A DNA stretch of 64,000 nt from Stutzerimonas kunmingensis (GCF_021432085.1 NZ_CP090366.1:744001-808000), one strand, 5' to 3'; shown: positions 30,197 through 40,114, numbered from the stretch's first letter. A program made the numbers and translations. Notes: generated by a model not told the origin, from the sequence alone.

Positions 30197-31119
30197 ACGC
30201 CGTCGAGATCCAGGGCGTAAGCCAGCGTTACGGCAGCATGACCGTGCTGCACGATCTGAACCTGAACCTCGGTGAAGGTGAGGTGCTGGGGCTGTTCGGC
30301 CATAACGGTGCGGGCAAGACCACCAGCATGAAGCTGATTCTCGGCCTGCTCGCGCCGAGCGAAGGCCAGGTGAAAGTCCTGGGCCGTGCGCCGAACGATC
30401 CGCAGGTGCGTCGCCAGCTTGGCTACCTGCCGGAGAACGTAACCTTCTATCCGCAGTTGAGCGGCCGCGAAACCCTCCGCCATTTCGCCCGCCTGAAGGG
30501 CGCCGCCCTGAGCCAGGTGGATGAGCTGCTCGAGCAGGTCGGCCTGGCCCATGCCGCCGATCGCCGGGTGAAAACCTATTCCAAGGGCATGCGCCAGCGT
30601 CTCGGCCTGGCCCAGGCGCTTCTTGGCGAACCGAAGCTGCTGCTGCTCGACGAGCCGACCGTGGGCCTCGACCCGATCGCCACCCAGGACCTCTACCTGC
30701 TGATCGACCGCCTGCGTCAGCGCGGCACCAGCATCATTCTCTGTTCCCACGTGCTGCCGGGCGTCGAGGCGCACATCAACCGCGCGGCGATCCTCGCCAA
30801 GGGCCGCCTGCAGGCCGTCGGTAGCCTGTCGCAACTGCGTGCCGAGGCCGGGCTGCCGGTGCGCATCCGTGCCAGTGGCGTCAGCGAGCGCGACAGCTGG
30901 TTGCAGCGTTGGACCGATGCCGGGCACAGCGCCCGTGGTCTCAGCGAATCGAGCCTGGAAGTGGTTGCGGTCAACGGCCACAAGCTGGTGCTGCTGCGCC
31001 AGCTGCTGGGCGAGAGCGAGCCGGAGGACATCGAGATCCACCAGCCGTCGCTGGAAGACCTCTATCGCTATTACATGGAGCGCGCCGGTGATGTGCGCGC
31101 CCAGGAGGGTCGCGTATGA
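30193..31119 (+). CDS. nosF: ABC transporter ATPase for NosZ maturation
   Basis: 308-residue cytoplasmic ATPase. Walker [10 protein letters not shown] near residues 36-44, signature YSKGMRQRL near 132-140 and Walker B LLLLDEPT near 153-160 are all intact, followed by the switch His in LCSHVLPG. It pairs with NosY and transfers a sulfur species or energy for NosD-dependent CuZ assembly. It overlaps nosD (ATGA) and its stop overlaps the nosY start, showing a tight nosDFY unit. Confidence 0.95.
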   Translation: MNAVEIQGVSQRYGSMTVLHDLNLNLGEGEVLGLFGHNGAGKTTSMKLILGLLAPSEGQVKVLGRAPNDPQVRRQLGYLPENVTFYPQLSGRETLRHFARLKGAALSQVDELLEQVGLAHAADRRVKTYSKGMRQRLGLAQALLGEPKLLLLDEPTVGLDPIATQDLYLLIDRLRQRGTSIILCSHVLPGVEAHINRAAILAKGRLQAVGSLSQLRAEAGLPVRIRASGVSERDSWLQRWTDAGHSARGLSESSLEVVAVNGHKLVLLRQLLGESEPEDIEIHQPSLEDLYRYYMERAGDVRAQEGRV

Positions 31120-31946
31120 ACCAGGTCTGGAACATCGCCCGCAAGGAACTCAGCGACGGCCTGCGCAACCGCTGGCTGCTTGCCATCAGTCTGCTCTTCG
31201 CGGTGCTCGCGGTGGGTATCGCCTGGCTGGGCGCCGCGGCCTCCGGCCAGCTTGGCTTCACCTCGATTCCGGCGACCATAGCCAGCCTGGCCAGTCTGGC
31301 CACCTTTCTCATGCCGCTGATCGCGCTGCTGCTGGCCTATGACGCCATCGTCGGCGAGGACGAGGGCGGCACGCTGATGCTGCTGCTGACCTATCCGTTG
31401 GGGCGCGGGCAGATCCTGCTCGGCAAGTTCGTCGGTCACGGGCTGATCCTCGCCCTGGCGGTGCTGATCGGCTTCGGCTGCGCGGCGCTGGCCATCGCCG
31501 TGCTGGTCGAAGGCGTCGAGCTCGGCATGCTGTTCTGGGCGTTTGGCCGCTTCATGATCTCCTCGACGCTGCTCGGCTGGGTGTTCCTCGCCTTCGCCTA
31601 CATGCTCAGCGGCAAGGTCAATGAGAAGTCCAGCGCCGCCGGGCTGGCGCTCGGGGTGTGGTTTCTCTTCGTGCTGGTGTTCGATCTGGTCCTGCTTGCG
31701 CTGCTGGTGCTCAGCGAAGGCAAGTTCAACCCGGACCTGCTGCCCTGGCTGCTGCTGCTAAACCCCACCGACATCTACCGCCTGATCAATCTGTCCGGCT
31801 TCGAAGGCAGCGGCAGTGCCATGGGTGTGCTGTCGCTGGGCGCCGATCTGCCGGTGCCGGCCTCGGTGCTCTGGCTGTGTCTGCTGGCCTGGATCGGCGT
31901 GTCGCTGCTGCTGGCGTACGGCATCTTTCGCCGGCGCCTGACCTGA
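31116..31946 (+). CDS. nosY: ABC transporter permease for NosZ maturation
   Basis: 276 residues with six predicted membrane helices of the ABC-2 type. It is the membrane partner of NosF; together with periplasmic NosD it supports CuZ assembly. The N-terminal [20 protein letters not shown] amphipathic stretch is typical for NosY. It overlaps nosF by 4 bases and is followed after 29 bases by nosL. Confidence 0.94.
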   Translation: MNQVWNIARKELSDGLRNRWLLAISLLFAVLAVGIAWLGAAASGQLGFTSIPATIASLASLATFLMPLIALLLAYDAIVGEDEGGTLMLLLTYPLGRGQILLGKFVGHGLILALAVLIGFGCAALAIAVLVEGVELGMLFWAFGRFMISSTLLGWVFLAFAYMLSGKVNEKSSAAGLALGVWFLFVLVFDLVLLALLVLSEGKFNPDLLPWLLLLNPTDIYRLINLSGFEGSGSAMGVLSLGADLPVPASVLWLCLLAWIGVSLLLAYGIFRRRLT

Positions 31947-31975
31947 ATTCCATGAATCGAAAAGGAAATCCCTCT

Positions 31976-32548
31976 ATGAACGCACTGCATCGCATTGGCG
32001 CCGGAACGCTCCTGGCCATGTTGCTCGCCTTCGGCCTGGCCGGCTGCGGCGAGAAGGAGGAGGTCCAGCAATCGCTCGAGCCAGTGGCCTTCCATGACTC
32101 CGACGAGTGTCACGTGTGCGGCATGATCATCAGCGACTTCCCCGGGCCCAAGGGCCAGGCGGTGGAGAAGGGCGGCGTGAAGAAGTTCTGTTCCACGGCC
32201 GAGATGCTCGGCTGGTGGCTACAGCCGGAGAACCGTCTGCTCGATGCCAGGCTGTATGTACACGATATGGGCCGTAGCGTTTGGGACAAGCCGGATGACA
32301 GTCACCTGATCGACGCAACCAGCGCCTACTATGTGATCGGTACGTCGCTCAAGGGCGCCATGGGTGCGTCGCTGGCGACCTTCGCCGAAGAGCAGGCCGC
32401 CATGCGCCTCGCCGAGGAACACGGTGGCCGGGTATTGCGTTTCGAACAGATCGATCAGGCGCTGCTGCAGGAAGCAGCGAGCATGCAGCACGGCGGCATG
32501 CACGAGCACATGCCCAGCGATACACACAACACACACCAGGGGCACTGA
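31976..32548 (+). CDS. nosL: Copper-binding lipoprotein for NosZ maturation
   Basis: 190 residues. The lipobox LAGC puts the lipidated cysteine at residue 24. The metal-binding segment DECHVCGMIISD lies near residues 45-56, and MGRSVWDKP and SAYYVIGTSLKGAMG follow as in NosL. NosL brings Cu(I) to apo-NosZ in the periplasm. The tail is rich in Met and His (HGGMHEHMPSDTHNTHQGH), which may add copper binding. AAAAGGAAAT precedes the ATG. Confidence 0.94.
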   Translation: MNALHRIGAGTLLAMLLAFGLAGCGEKEEVQQSLEPVAFHDSDECHVCGMIISDFPGPKGQAVEKGGVKKFCSTAEMLGWWLQPENRLLDARLYVHDMGRSVWDKPDDSHLIDATSAYYVIGTSLKGAMGASLATFAEEQAAMRLAEEHGGRVLRFEQIDQALLQEAASMQHGGMHEHMPSDTHNTHQGH

Positions 32549-32599
32549 GGCGTACTCAGTGGCCGCAACCAGTCTTCCGACACATTCGAGGTAAGCACA

Positions 32600-32782
32600 A
32601 TGATGGGTATCAGCGTCTGGCAACTTCTGATCATTCTTCTGATCGTCGTCATGCTGTTCGGCACCAAGCGCCTGCGCGGCCTGGGCTCCGACCTGGGCAG
32701 CGCGATCAGCGGCTTCCGCAAGTCGGTCAGTGATGGCGACAGCGTCACCCAGGCCGAGACGGTCAAGCAGGAAATCAAGTAA
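32600..32782 (+). CDS. tatE: Tat translocase TatA/TatE-type subunit
   Basis: 60 residues: one N-terminal membrane helix, the hinge [17 protein letters not shown] with the conserved FG pair, and a short charged tail. This is the small Tat pore-forming subunit. Its place at the end of nosRZDFYL, as in P. stutzeri, suggests it supports export of folded, Tat-dependent NosZ. GAGG lies 8 bases before the double ATG; the second ATG is 3 bases later and equally possible. Confidence 0.92.
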   Translation: MMGISVWQLLIILLIVVMLFGTKRLRGLGSDLGSAISGFRKSVSDGDSVTQAETVKQEIK

Positions 32783-32807
32783 ACAAAGCGCCCACTTCGC
32801 TCGGCCA

Positions 32808-32883
32808 GCCTCCCCTAACACGGCGCTTGCGCGCTGCCGGGGAGGCGCATGCCCGTCGCCGTTGAGAGCCGCCCAAGCGGCTC
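32808..32883 (+). terminator. Two hairpins after tatE
   Basis: The first has arms GCCTCCCC (32808-32815) and GGGGAGGC (32839-32846) around an inner GC-rich loop. The second has arms GAGCCGC (32866-32872) and GCGGCTC (32877-32883) with a CCAA loop. Together they likely end the nos transcript. The rest of the 328-base gap up to nnrS holds a DNR-type box at 32980-32993 and no gene that I can see. Confidence 0.55.
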
Positions 32884-32979
32884 AATGCTCGATAATCGTG
32901 GCCGTTTCGCACCGCAACGGTGCGTCTGCAGGCGGTCTCCGGGCGCCGACCGTCACTTTCCCGCCGCCTCCGCGAAAAT

Positions 32980-32993
32980 CTGATCGCAATCAA
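32980..32993. promoter_or_regulatory. ANR/DNR-type box upstream of nnrS
   Basis: CTGAT-CGCA-ATCAA differs from the ideal TTGAT-N4-ATCAA at one arm position. It is centred about 124 bases ahead of the nnrS GTG start and shares the GC-rich N4 spacer of the nos and nir boxes. Confidence 0.55.
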
Positions 32994-33110
32994 GTCTGTT
33001 GATGGCGCCTACCCTGTAGAAAGTAATCCTGGCTCCTGTAAACGGGAGCGATCATTCGTCCGGCGCGCGTTCGTTGTGCTGTCGGACATAGAAAGTCTGG
33101 AGGCCCTTCC

Positions 33111-34301
33111 GTGCAAGTTATCGATCGGCGAAAAGCCCTGAGTGTTCCGCCTATCTGGCGGCTCGCCTTTCGCCCCTTCTTTCTCGCCGGCAGCCTGTTC
33201 GCGCTGCTGGCGATTCCGCTCTGGGTCGCCGCGTGGACCGGGCTCTGGCCGGGCTTTCAGCCCACCGGTGGCTGGCTGGCCTGGCACCGTCACGAAATGC
33301 TGTTCGGTTTCGCCATGGCAATCGTCGCCGGCTTTCTGCTCACCGCGGTGCAGACCTGGACCGGCCAGACGGCGCCGTCCGGCAATCGCCTGATGGGGTT
33401 GGCGATGCTCTGGCTGGCCGCGCGCCTGGGCTGGCTGTTCGGCCTGCCGGCCGCTTGGCTGGCTCCGCTCGACCTGCTGTTCCTGCTGGCGCTGGTCTGG
33501 ATGATGGCGCGGATGCTCTGGGCCGTACGGCAGAAGCGTAATTACCCGATCGTGGTGGTACTGACGCTGATGTTTGGTGCGGACGTGCTGATCCTGGTCG
33601 GCCTGCTGCAGGACAACGATGCGCTGCAGCGCCAGGGCGTGCTCGCCGGGCTGTGGCTGGTCGCGGCGCTGATGGCGCTGATCGGCGGCCGGGTGATTCC
33701 GTTCTTCACTCAGCGCGGCCTGGGCAAGGTCGAGGCGGTCAAGCCCTGGGTCTGGCTGGATGTCGCCCTGCTGGTGGGCACCGGGATCGTCGCGCTGCTG
33801 CACGCCTTCGGCGTCGCCCTGCAGCCGCATCCGCTGCTGGGCCTGCTGTTCGTCGCCATCGGCGTCGGCCATCTGCTGCGCCTGGCGCGCTGGTACGACC
33901 ACGGTATCTGGAAGGTCGGCCTGCTCTGGTCGCTGCACCTGGCGATGCTCTGGCTGGTGGTCGCGGCATTCGGCCTGGCGCTCTGGCATTTCGGTCTGCT
34001 GGCGCAGTCCAGCCCTTCGCTGCATGCGCTGAGCGTCGGCTCCATGGGCGGATTGATCCTGGCGATGATTGCCCGCGTGACCCTCGGCCACACCGGCCGG
34101 CCGCTGCAGTTGCCGGCGGGCATCATTGGCGCCTTCGTGCTGTTCAATCTGGGCACGGCCGCGCGGGTATTCCTCTCCGTCATCTGGCCGGTCGGCGGTC
34201 TGTGGCTAGCGGCGGCCTGCTGGGCGGCGGCCTTCGCCCTGTATGTCTGGCGCTACGCGCCGATGCTGGTCGCACCGCGGGTCGACGGCCATCCGGGCTG
34301 A
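33111..34301 (+). CDS. nnrS: NnrS family haem-copper membrane protein
   Basis: 396 residues with about 12 membrane helices. Conserved His residues occur in WLAWHRHEMLFGFAMAIVAG near residues 60-75 and in ARWYDHGIWKVGLLWSLHLAM. NnrS proteins are linked to protection from NO-derived nitrosative stress. Translation starts at GTG, preceded by CTGGAGG; no upstream ATG is in frame nearby. A DNR-like box lies upstream, so it belongs to the denitrification regulon. Confidence 0.9.
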   Translation: MQVIDRRKALSVPPIWRLAFRPFFLAGSLFALLAIPLWVAAWTGLWPGFQPTGGWLAWHRHEMLFGFAMAIVAGFLLTAVQTWTGQTAPSGNRLMGLAMLWLAARLGWLFGLPAAWLAPLDLLFLLALVWMMARMLWAVRQKRNYPIVVVLTLMFGADVLILVGLLQDNDALQRQGVLAGLWLVAALMALIGGRVIPFFTQRGLGKVEAVKPWVWLDVALLVGTGIVALLHAFGVALQPHPLLGLLFVAIGVGHLLRLARWYDHGIWKVGLLWSLHLAMLWLVVAAFGLALWHFGLLAQSSPSLHALSVGSMGGLILAMIARVTLGHTGRPLQLPAGIIGAFVLFNLGTAARVFLSVIWPVGGLWLAAACWAAAFALYVWRYAPMLVAPRVDGHPG

Positions 34302-34418
34302 GCACCGAATCGTTTCACCGGGGCAGGTGCCCGTCGCGCCTGCCCGTCAATACCAAGCCTTAGAACCGCTGCCGCGAGGCGGCTTGTGACTCGGCGTGCG
34401 CCGAGCTCGGAGATGATG

Positions 34419-35162
34419 ATGAAAAGCGAGTTTCAGGATCGTCTGGCTGTCGTCACCGGCGCCAGTTCCGGAATCGGTCTGGCGTTGTGCGCGGCCCTGC
34501 TGCAGCGCGGTGCCCGGGTGCTGGCGATGTCGCGCAGCATCGGCGGTCTCGAACCGCTGCTGGAAACCCACGCCGACCAGCTGCAGTGGCTGAGCGGCGA
34601 TGTCACCTCGGCTGAAGATCTGGCCCAGCTGGCGCGCCGTGCCGCGCAGATGGGATCGGTGCACTACCTGGTGCCCAACGCCGGTATCGCCGAGCTGGCC
34701 GATGGCCTGGACATGGCCGCCTTCGATCGGCAGTGGGCGGTCAATGGCGCCGGTGCGCTGAACACCTTCGCTGCGTTGCGCACCGAGCTGGCCAAGCCGG
34801 CCTCGGTGGTCTTTGTCGGCACCTTCCTGATCCGCTCGACCTTCCCCGGGCTGGCGGCCTACATCGCCAGCAAGGCGGCGTTGGCGGCGCAGGCGCGCAC
34901 GCTGGCGGTGGAGTTCGCGCCGCTGGATGTACGCATCAACATGGTTTCGCCCGGCCCGACCGCCACCGCCATCTGGGGCTCGCTGGGGCTCAACGACGAT
35001 CAGCTCGAAGCGGTCGCCGAGGGCGTCACCAAGCGTCTGTTGCCGGGGCATTTTCTCGAGTCGGCGGCGGTGGCCAACGTCATCCTGTTCCAGCTGTCCC
35101 AGGGCGCGCGCGGCGTGTTCGGTCAGGACTGGGTGGTGGATAACGGTTACACCGTCAGCTGA
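34419..35162 (+). CDS. Short-chain dehydrogenase/reductase with atypical catalytic Ser position
   Basis: 247 residues. The Rossmann motif TGASSGIG lies near residues 13-20 and NAGI near 85-88. YIASK near 148-152 gives the catalytic Tyr and Lys. The residue 13 positions before the Tyr, normally Ser, is Thr (VFVGTFLIR). Three ATG codons lie in a row (34413, 34416, 34419); the last has GGAG at the best spacing. An SDR gene at this position beside nnrS is probably part of the same unit, but its substrate is unknown. Confidence 0.82.
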   Translation: MKSEFQDRLAVVTGASSGIGLALCAALLQRGARVLAMSRSIGGLEPLLETHADQLQWLSGDVTSAEDLAQLARRAAQMGSVHYLVPNAGIAELADGLDMAAFDRQWAVNGAGALNTFAALRTELAKPASVVFVGTFLIRSTFPGLAAYIASKAALAAQARTLAVEFAPLDVRINMVSPGPTATAIWGSLGLNDDQLEAVAEGVTKRLLPGHFLESAAVANVILFQLSQGARGVFGQDWVVDNGYTVS

Positions 35163-35172
35163 GGTGTAGTGC

Positions 35173-36282
35173 ATGTGGTTCAAGTGGAAGAACAGCGCGA
35201 CGCGCCTGGAGCAGGAGCTGAATGCGCTGCAGGCCAGTCACGCCGAACAGGCGGCGCGCGTCGCCGCGTTGGAGCAGCAGCTGCAGGCGGCAGAGGCTGC
35301 CAGCCAGCAGCGCCAGCGACAGCTCGACTATTACCGGGGTGTGTCGGAAAGGCTGATTCGCTTCAGCACCTCCGTGGCCCATCTCGGCGAGTCGTTCGAG
35401 TTTCTCACCGGGCAGTTGGGCGATAACAAGGCCCGTGCCGGCGAGGTCGCCGCCGCGGCGCTGAGCAACCAGAAGCATTTCGGCGAGCTGCAGGGCAAGG
35501 CCGCCGAGATGGAGGACGGCCTCGGCCTGGCCTCGCGCAAGGTCGATACCCTTGCCGAGCGCTCGCAGGAGATCAACGGCATCGTCGATCTCATCAGCGG
35601 CATCGCCAGCCAGACCAATCTGCTGGCGCTGAATGCCGCGATCGAGGCGGCGCGTGCCGGCGAGGCCGGGCGTGGTTTCGCAGTTGTCGCCGGGGAGATT
35701 CGCAGCCTGGCGGAAAAGACCGCGCTGGCGACCGATGACATCGTGCGCAAGATTGGCGAAGTGCAGGCCGAAATCCGCAATGTGCATGATTACATCCAGC
35801 TGCAGGGCAGCCACGCCAAGGGCTTCAGTCGAACCACCGAGGTGGCGGTCGAGGCGATGCGTACGCTCTACCAGCTGGCCGGGGCGATGCGTGGCAGCAG
35901 CGCCGCGTCTTCCTTCCGTGCCGGCATCGAGCTGGCCAATCTCGACGAGCTGTCACTGAAGTTCGTGGTGTACAACCACCTGCTGAGCGACCAGGCACAG
36001 CCGATTCCACAGCTGCCGAGCGAGCGCGACTGTCGTTTCGGCCGCTGGTATTACGGCGAAGGCAACCGCGACATCCAGGCGCTGGACTGCTTCCGGCAGA
36101 TCGAGCGGCCCCACACGGCGGTGCATGCCCAGGGGCAGGCGGCGCTGGATGCATTCGCTCAGGACGCCCTGGAAAGCGCGTTGCGCCACCTGGGCCAGAT
36201 GGAGGAAGCCAACCTGGAGGTGATGCGTATCGTCACGGCCGTGGTCGATCAGTACGAGAAAGGGGCGAGTCGCGCGGCCTGA
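35173..36282 (+). CDS. Soluble methyl-accepting chemotaxis protein with C-terminal CZB domain
   Basis: 369 residues with no membrane helix. An N-terminal coiled coil (about 8-50) leads to the receptor signalling domain, whose hairpin tip lies near 138-165 ([30 protein letters not shown]). The C-terminal CZB zinc-binding domain (about 240-369) has the metal pattern: His in VVYNHLLS, Cys in [11 protein letters not shown], and His in [12 protein letters not shown] receptors can sense zinc-linked redox or oxidant signals. It begins 10 bases after the SDR, so it may be made with nnrS during denitrification. Confidence 0.88.
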   Translation: MWFKWKNSATRLEQELNALQASHAEQAARVAALEQQLQAAEAASQQRQRQLDYYRGVSERLIRFSTSVAHLGESFEFLTGQLGDNKARAGEVAAAALSNQKHFGELQGKAAEMEDGLGLASRKVDTLAERSQEINGIVDLISGIASQTNLLALNAAIEAARAGEAGRGFAVVAGEIRSLAEKTALATDDIVRKIGEVQAEIRNVHDYIQLQGSHAKGFSRTTEVAVEAMRTLYQLAGAMRGSSAASSFRAGIELANLDELSLKFVVYNHLLSDQAQPIPQLPSERDCRFGRWYYGEGNRDIQALDCFRQIERPHTAVHAQGQAALDAFAQDALESALRHLGQMEEANLEVMRIVTAVVDQYEKGASRAA

Positions 36283-36329
36283 TGGCACAGACGCCCGCGT
36301 TTTCGCTCGTGATGTCGTTGGTGCAAAAA

Positions 36330-36350
36330 TATTGCGCTTATCGAGCAATA
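36330..36350. promoter_or_regulatory. Inverted repeat upstream of orphan ccoN
   Basis: TATTGC-N9-GCAATA lies about 200 bases before the ccoN start. It sits in an AT-rich stretch inside the 270-base gap 36283-36552, where no other feature is seen. It does not fit the TTGAT-N4-ATCAA pattern; function unknown. Confidence 0.3.
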
Positions 36351-36552
36351 CTATTCGTTAGATAACATTTAAAACGCCGCAGACAATGCGCACGCATTCC
36401 GTCTGCGCGGCAATCCACCGCGCTCGATATGAACCGATCCCAGGAGGAGCGGCGAGCGGATGCGGCGTGCCGGTCCGTCGACCATTGCCAGCGCTTGCGC
36501 TGGCAGATATCGATGTTCGTTCCCTGGCGCCCGCGTCGGCCGCCTGGCGAGC

Positions 36553-37995
36553 ATGAGCGAACTGCACAACAGTCCCGAACCGATTGCCTACAACTACCAC
36601 GTGGTGCGCCAGTTCACCCTGATGACGCTGGTCTGGGGTGTGCTCGGCATGGGCCTCGGCGTCTTCATCGCTGCTCAGCTGGTGTGGCCGCAGCTGAACT
36701 TCGACCTGCCCTGGACCAGCTTCGGCCGGCTGCGACCGATCCACACCAATCTGGTGATCTTCGCCTTCGGTGGCGGCGCGTTGTTCGCCTCGTCCTTCTA
36801 CATCGTTCAGCGCACCAGTCATGCCCGGCTGATCTCCGATCGGCTGGCGGCGCTGGTTTTCTGGGGCTGGCAGGCAGCCTGCGTGGCAATGCCGATCAGC
36901 TACGCGCTGGGCTACACCACGTCCAAGGAATACGCCGAGATGGAGTGGCCGATCGCACTCTGGGTGACGCTGATCTGGGTGCTCTACGCCTATCTGTTCT
37001 TCGGCACCATCGCCCGCCGGCGCATCCGGCACATCTATGTCGGCAACTGGTTTTTCGGCGCCTTCATCATCGTCACCGGCATGGTGCACATCATCAACCA
37101 CGCGCTGGTGCCGGTAGGGCCGCTCAAGTCCTACTCGCTGTATTCGGGCGCCACCGATGCGATGGTGCAGTGGTGGTACGGGCACAGCGTGGTGGGCTTC
37201 ATTCTCTCGGTCGGCTTTCTCGGCATGATGTACTACTTCGTGCCCAAGCAGGCCGGGCGGCCGATCTACTCGTACCGCCTGTCCATCGTGCACTTCTGGG
37301 CGATCATCTCGATCTACATCTGGGCCGGCCCGCACCACCTGCACTACACCGCGCTGCCGGATTGGGCGCAGAGCCTCGGCATGGTGATGTCGATCATCCT
37401 GCTGGCGCCGAGCTGGGGCGGCATGATCAACGGCATGATGACCCTCTCCGGTGCCTGGCATAAGTTGCGCACTGATCCGATCCTGCGCTTTCTGGTGGTC
37501 TCCCTGGCGTTCTACGGCATGTCGACCTTCGAAGGCCCGATGATGGCGATCAAGACGGTCAACGCGCTGTCGCACTACACCGACTGGACCATCGGCCACG
37601 TACACGCCGGGGCGCTGGGCTGGGTGGCGATGATCTCCATCGGCTCGCTGTACCACCTGATTCCACGGCTGTGGGGGCGCGAGCAGATGCACAGCATCGG
37701 CCTGATCAACGCGCACTTCTGGCTGGCGACCATCGGCACCGTGCTCTACATCGCCTCGATGTGGGTCAACGGCATCACCCAGGGCTTGATGTGGCGCGCG
37801 GTCAACGAAGACGGCACGCTGACCTACTCCTTCATCGAGGCGCTGGAAGCCAGCCATCCCGGCTACATCGTGCGCATGGCCGGCGGCGGCATTTTCGCCT
37901 GCGGCATGCTGCTGATGGCATTGAACACCTGGCTGACCGTGCGCCGCAGCCGTGACGAGCGGGTCGCGCAGGCGTCGCCGCTGCTGGCCGGCTGA
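36553..37995 (+). CDS. ccoN: cbb3-type cytochrome oxidase catalytic subunit (orphan)
   Basis: 480 residues with 12 membrane helices. Haem and CuB ligands are present: [31 protein letters not shown] and, near residues 345-355, [12 protein letters not shown]. This is subunit I of a high-affinity cbb3 oxidase, which reduces O2 to water. No ccoO, ccoQ or ccoP follows, so it is an orphan copy that must assemble with subunits encoded elsewhere. The start MSELHNSP matches normal CcoN N-termini; a longer in-frame start at 36460 has an AGGAGG site but adds non-family sequence. Confidence 0.92.
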   Translation: MSELHNSPEPIAYNYHVVRQFTLMTLVWGVLGMGLGVFIAAQLVWPQLNFDLPWTSFGRLRPIHTNLVIFAFGGGALFASSFYIVQRTSHARLISDRLAALVFWGWQAACVAMPISYALGYTTSKEYAEMEWPIALWVTLIWVLYAYLFFGTIARRRIRHIYVGNWFFGAFIIVTGMVHIINHALVPVGPLKSYSLYSGATDAMVQWWYGHSVVGFILSVGFLGMMYYFVPKQAGRPIYSYRLSIVHFWAIISIYIWAGPHHLHYTALPDWAQSLGMVMSIILLAPSWGGMINGMMTLSGAWHKLRTDPILRFLVVSLAFYGMSTFEGPMMAIKTVNALSHYTDWTIGHVHAGALGWVAMISIGSLYHLIPRLWGREQMHSIGLINAHFWLATIGTVLYIASMWVNGITQGLMWRAVNEDGTLTYSFIEALEASHPGYIVRMAGGGIFACGMLLMALNTWLTVRRSRDERVAQASPLLAG

Positions 37996-38089
37996 ACGCC
38001 CAGGTAGCTACTCGCTCAAAACAGGTCCGCGGACGGACCGCTCCACCGCCCGCCGGGCGGCGTCTCTGATTTCGACCCAAGCAGGACCA

Positions 38090-39229
38090 ATGCACGACTC
38101 TTTCTCTCTCTGGATTCGCTCGTTCCTCCCCGTCCCGTTGAATGCCTCGCCGAAAGAGTGGCTGCGCGCCGCCCTCGGTGTCGCCATCGTCATGCCGCTG
38201 GTGTTCTGCAGCGGCTATCTGCTGGTCGGCAGTTCGCTGACCCTGCAGATCATGGGGCCAGCCGGCGCCTCGGCGGTGCTGGTGTTCGTCGCCTCGTCCA
38301 GCCCGTTTGCCCAGCCATGGGCGGTTCTGGTTGGCAATCTGCTGGCGGCGCTGATCGGCATCAGTCTGGGCATGAGCGGCTTGCCCAGTATCGCCTCGCT
38401 GGCGCTGGCGGCTTGCCTGTCGCTGCTCTGTCTGTTCTATCTGCGCTGCCTGCATCCGCCGAGCATCGCGCTGGCGCTGGTGGCGGCGGTGGGCAGCCCG
38501 GAGCTGCATCAGCTGGGTTACGCGCTGGTCGGGCCAGTGCTGTTCTATTCGGCGCTCCTGGTGACGGTCGCGCTGGTCTACAACAACCTGACCGGGCATC
38601 CCTATCCGAAGCCGCGGCTGAGCCGCGAGAACAGTCATCACACCCGCGACCTGCCGCCGGGCGAGCGCATGAGCTTCACCCATGACGACGTTGACCGGGC
38701 GCTGCAGGAATTCGGCGAGTATGTCGACGTCACCCGTGACGACCTCGAACGACTGATCAAGCAGACCGAGAAGCACGCCCTGCGGCGCAGCATGGGCGAG
38801 ATCACCGCGGCGCACGTGATGTCACGCGATCTGTACTGGCACACGCCGGATACCTTCATCGAGCAGGCCTGGCAGACCCTGCAGGTGCACCGGCTGCGCT
38901 CGCTGCCGGTGGTGCAGGGCGACGACCATCGGCTGGTCGGCATCGTCACCCAGGTGGACCTGCTCAAGCACTTCCACCCGCGGCCGGGGCGGCTCAGTTT
39001 CGGTCAGCTGAACTTCCTGCGCGGCACCAAGCTACGCGCGATCATGAGTTCGCCAGTAGTCTCGGTGACCGCCGATACGCACATGGTCGAACTGGTTTAT
39101 CTACTCTCGGATCGCGGCCTGCACTGCCTGCCGGTGGTCGATGCGCAACAGCGCCTGGTCGGCATGATTACCCAGACGGATCTGATCGCCGCGCTGTACC
39201 GCAACTGGCTCAAGCAGCTGCCGGACTGA
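38090..39229 (+). CDS. HPP-family membrane protein with two CBS domains
   Basis: 379 residues. The N-terminal half (about 1-170) has four to six membrane segments and the HPP signature LHPPSIALAL near residue 125. The C-terminal half carries two CBS domains (about 235-300 and 310-375: HVMSRDLYWH, IMSSPVVSVTAD), which usually bind adenine nucleotides. HPP proteins in chloroplasts and cyanobacteria have been linked to nitrite transport, so a nitrite role here is plausible but not shown. It follows ccoN by 94 bases in the same direction. The ATG is chosen because it opens the family sequence. Confidence 0.82.
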   Translation: MHDSFSLWIRSFLPVPLNASPKEWLRAALGVAIVMPLVFCSGYLLVGSSLTLQIMGPAGASAVLVFVASSSPFAQPWAVLVGNLLAALIGISLGMSGLPSIASLALAACLSLLCLFYLRCLHPPSIALALVAAVGSPELHQLGYALVGPVLFYSALLVTVALVYNNLTGHPYPKPRLSRENSHHTRDLPPGERMSFTHDDVDRALQEFGEYVDVTRDDLERLIKQTEKHALRRSMGEITAAHVMSRDLYWHTPDTFIEQAWQTLQVHRLRSLPVVQGDDHRLVGIVTQVDLLKHFHPRPGRLSFGQLNFLRGTKLRAIMSSPVVSVTADTHMVELVYLLSDRGLHCLPVVDAQQRLVGMITQTDLIAALYRNWLKQLPD

Positions 39230-39253
39230 GCGGCCACGAGTCCGGCGCGACGC

Positions 39254-40114
39254 TCAGATATCGTAGTACCAGCGGGACCAGTCGTAATCGTCGAGGGCTA
39301 CTTCGCGCAGCAGTTCGATGGCCTTGAGCAACGCGGGCGATTCGCTGGCGCGTGCATGCACCAGGTAGACCGGATAGCTGAACTCCGGCGCCTGCTCCAC
39401 TCGCTTGAGAAGCCCTTCTTCCAGATAGCGCTGGACCACGCGGGTGCGAAAGTAGCCGCGGCCGCCGCATTGCACCAGATACTGCAAGGCCAGCGGCCCG
39501 AGGCTGAATGACAGCGCGGCGCGGGTGTATTCGGGCAGCGCCTGGTTATGCTGCTTGCGAAATGCCGGCCCCCAATCCACGTACAGATACGGCGTTGGAT
39601 TCTGCGCCTGCACCACCTGGATCAGCTTTTCCTCCAGCAGCTGTTCGACCTGCAGACCGGGCAGGTACTCCGGCTGGTGTACCAGCGCGGCGTCGAGCAC
39701 GCCGAGGTCGAGCTTCTTCTGCAGCTCTTCGCCGCTGCCCACTTCCAGTCGCACGGCGTGGCCCGGCAGCGCTTGCCGCAGCCGCTGGACCCAGGCCAGC
39801 ATCAGCGGGTTGCACAGGCTCACCTCGGCGCCGAGCGTGAGCAGTTCGCCATAACCCCGTGGCAGCGGCAGGTCGCGCCGCGCGGCCTCCCAGGTCTGCA
39901 CCAGCTGGCGGGCATAGGCGGCAAAGCGCTCGCCATCGGCCGTCAGCCGCGCCCCGGCGCGATTGCGCACGAACAGCCGGCAGCTCAGCTGGTTTTCCAG
40001 GTTCTGTATGCGCGCGGTGACGGCCGTCTGGGTGATGTGCAGGCGCTCGGCCGTGGCGATGAAGCTGCCGCTGCGAATGATCTCGAGAAAGGTGCGGGCG
40101 AGATCAATATCCAT
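39254..40114 (-). CDS. LysR-family transcriptional regulator
   Basis: 286 residues. The N-terminal winged helix-turn-helix (about 1-60; SFIATAERLHITQTAVTARIQNL) is followed by a substrate-binding domain that starts near residue 90 with LLTLGAEVSLCNPL. The inducer is unknown. It lies downstream of nirN in the same direction, separated by 102 bases, so it could be transcribed partly with the nirJEN genes or independently. Its convergent neighbour is the HPP-CBS gene. Confidence 0.87.
   Translation of the reverse strand: MDIDLARTFLEIIRSGSFIATAERLHITQTAVTARIQNLENQLSCRLFVRNRAGARLTADGERFAAYARQLVQTWEAARRDLPLPRGYGELLTLGAEVSLCNPLMLAWVQRLRQALPGHAVRLEVGSGEELQKKLDLGVLDAALVHQPEYLPGLQVEQLLEEKLIQVVQAQNPTPYLYVDWGPAFRKQHNQALPEYTRAALSFSLGPLALQYLVQCGGRGYFRTRVVQRYLEEGLLKRVEQAPEFSYPVYLVHARASESPALLKAIELLREVALDDYDWSRWYYDI

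Noticed and set aside
36460..36552. An N-terminal extension of ccoN from the ATG at 36460 behind AGGAGG
   Set aside because: The added 31 residues are Arg/Ala/Gly-rich and unlike CcoN N-termini; the ATG at 36553 gives the family start.
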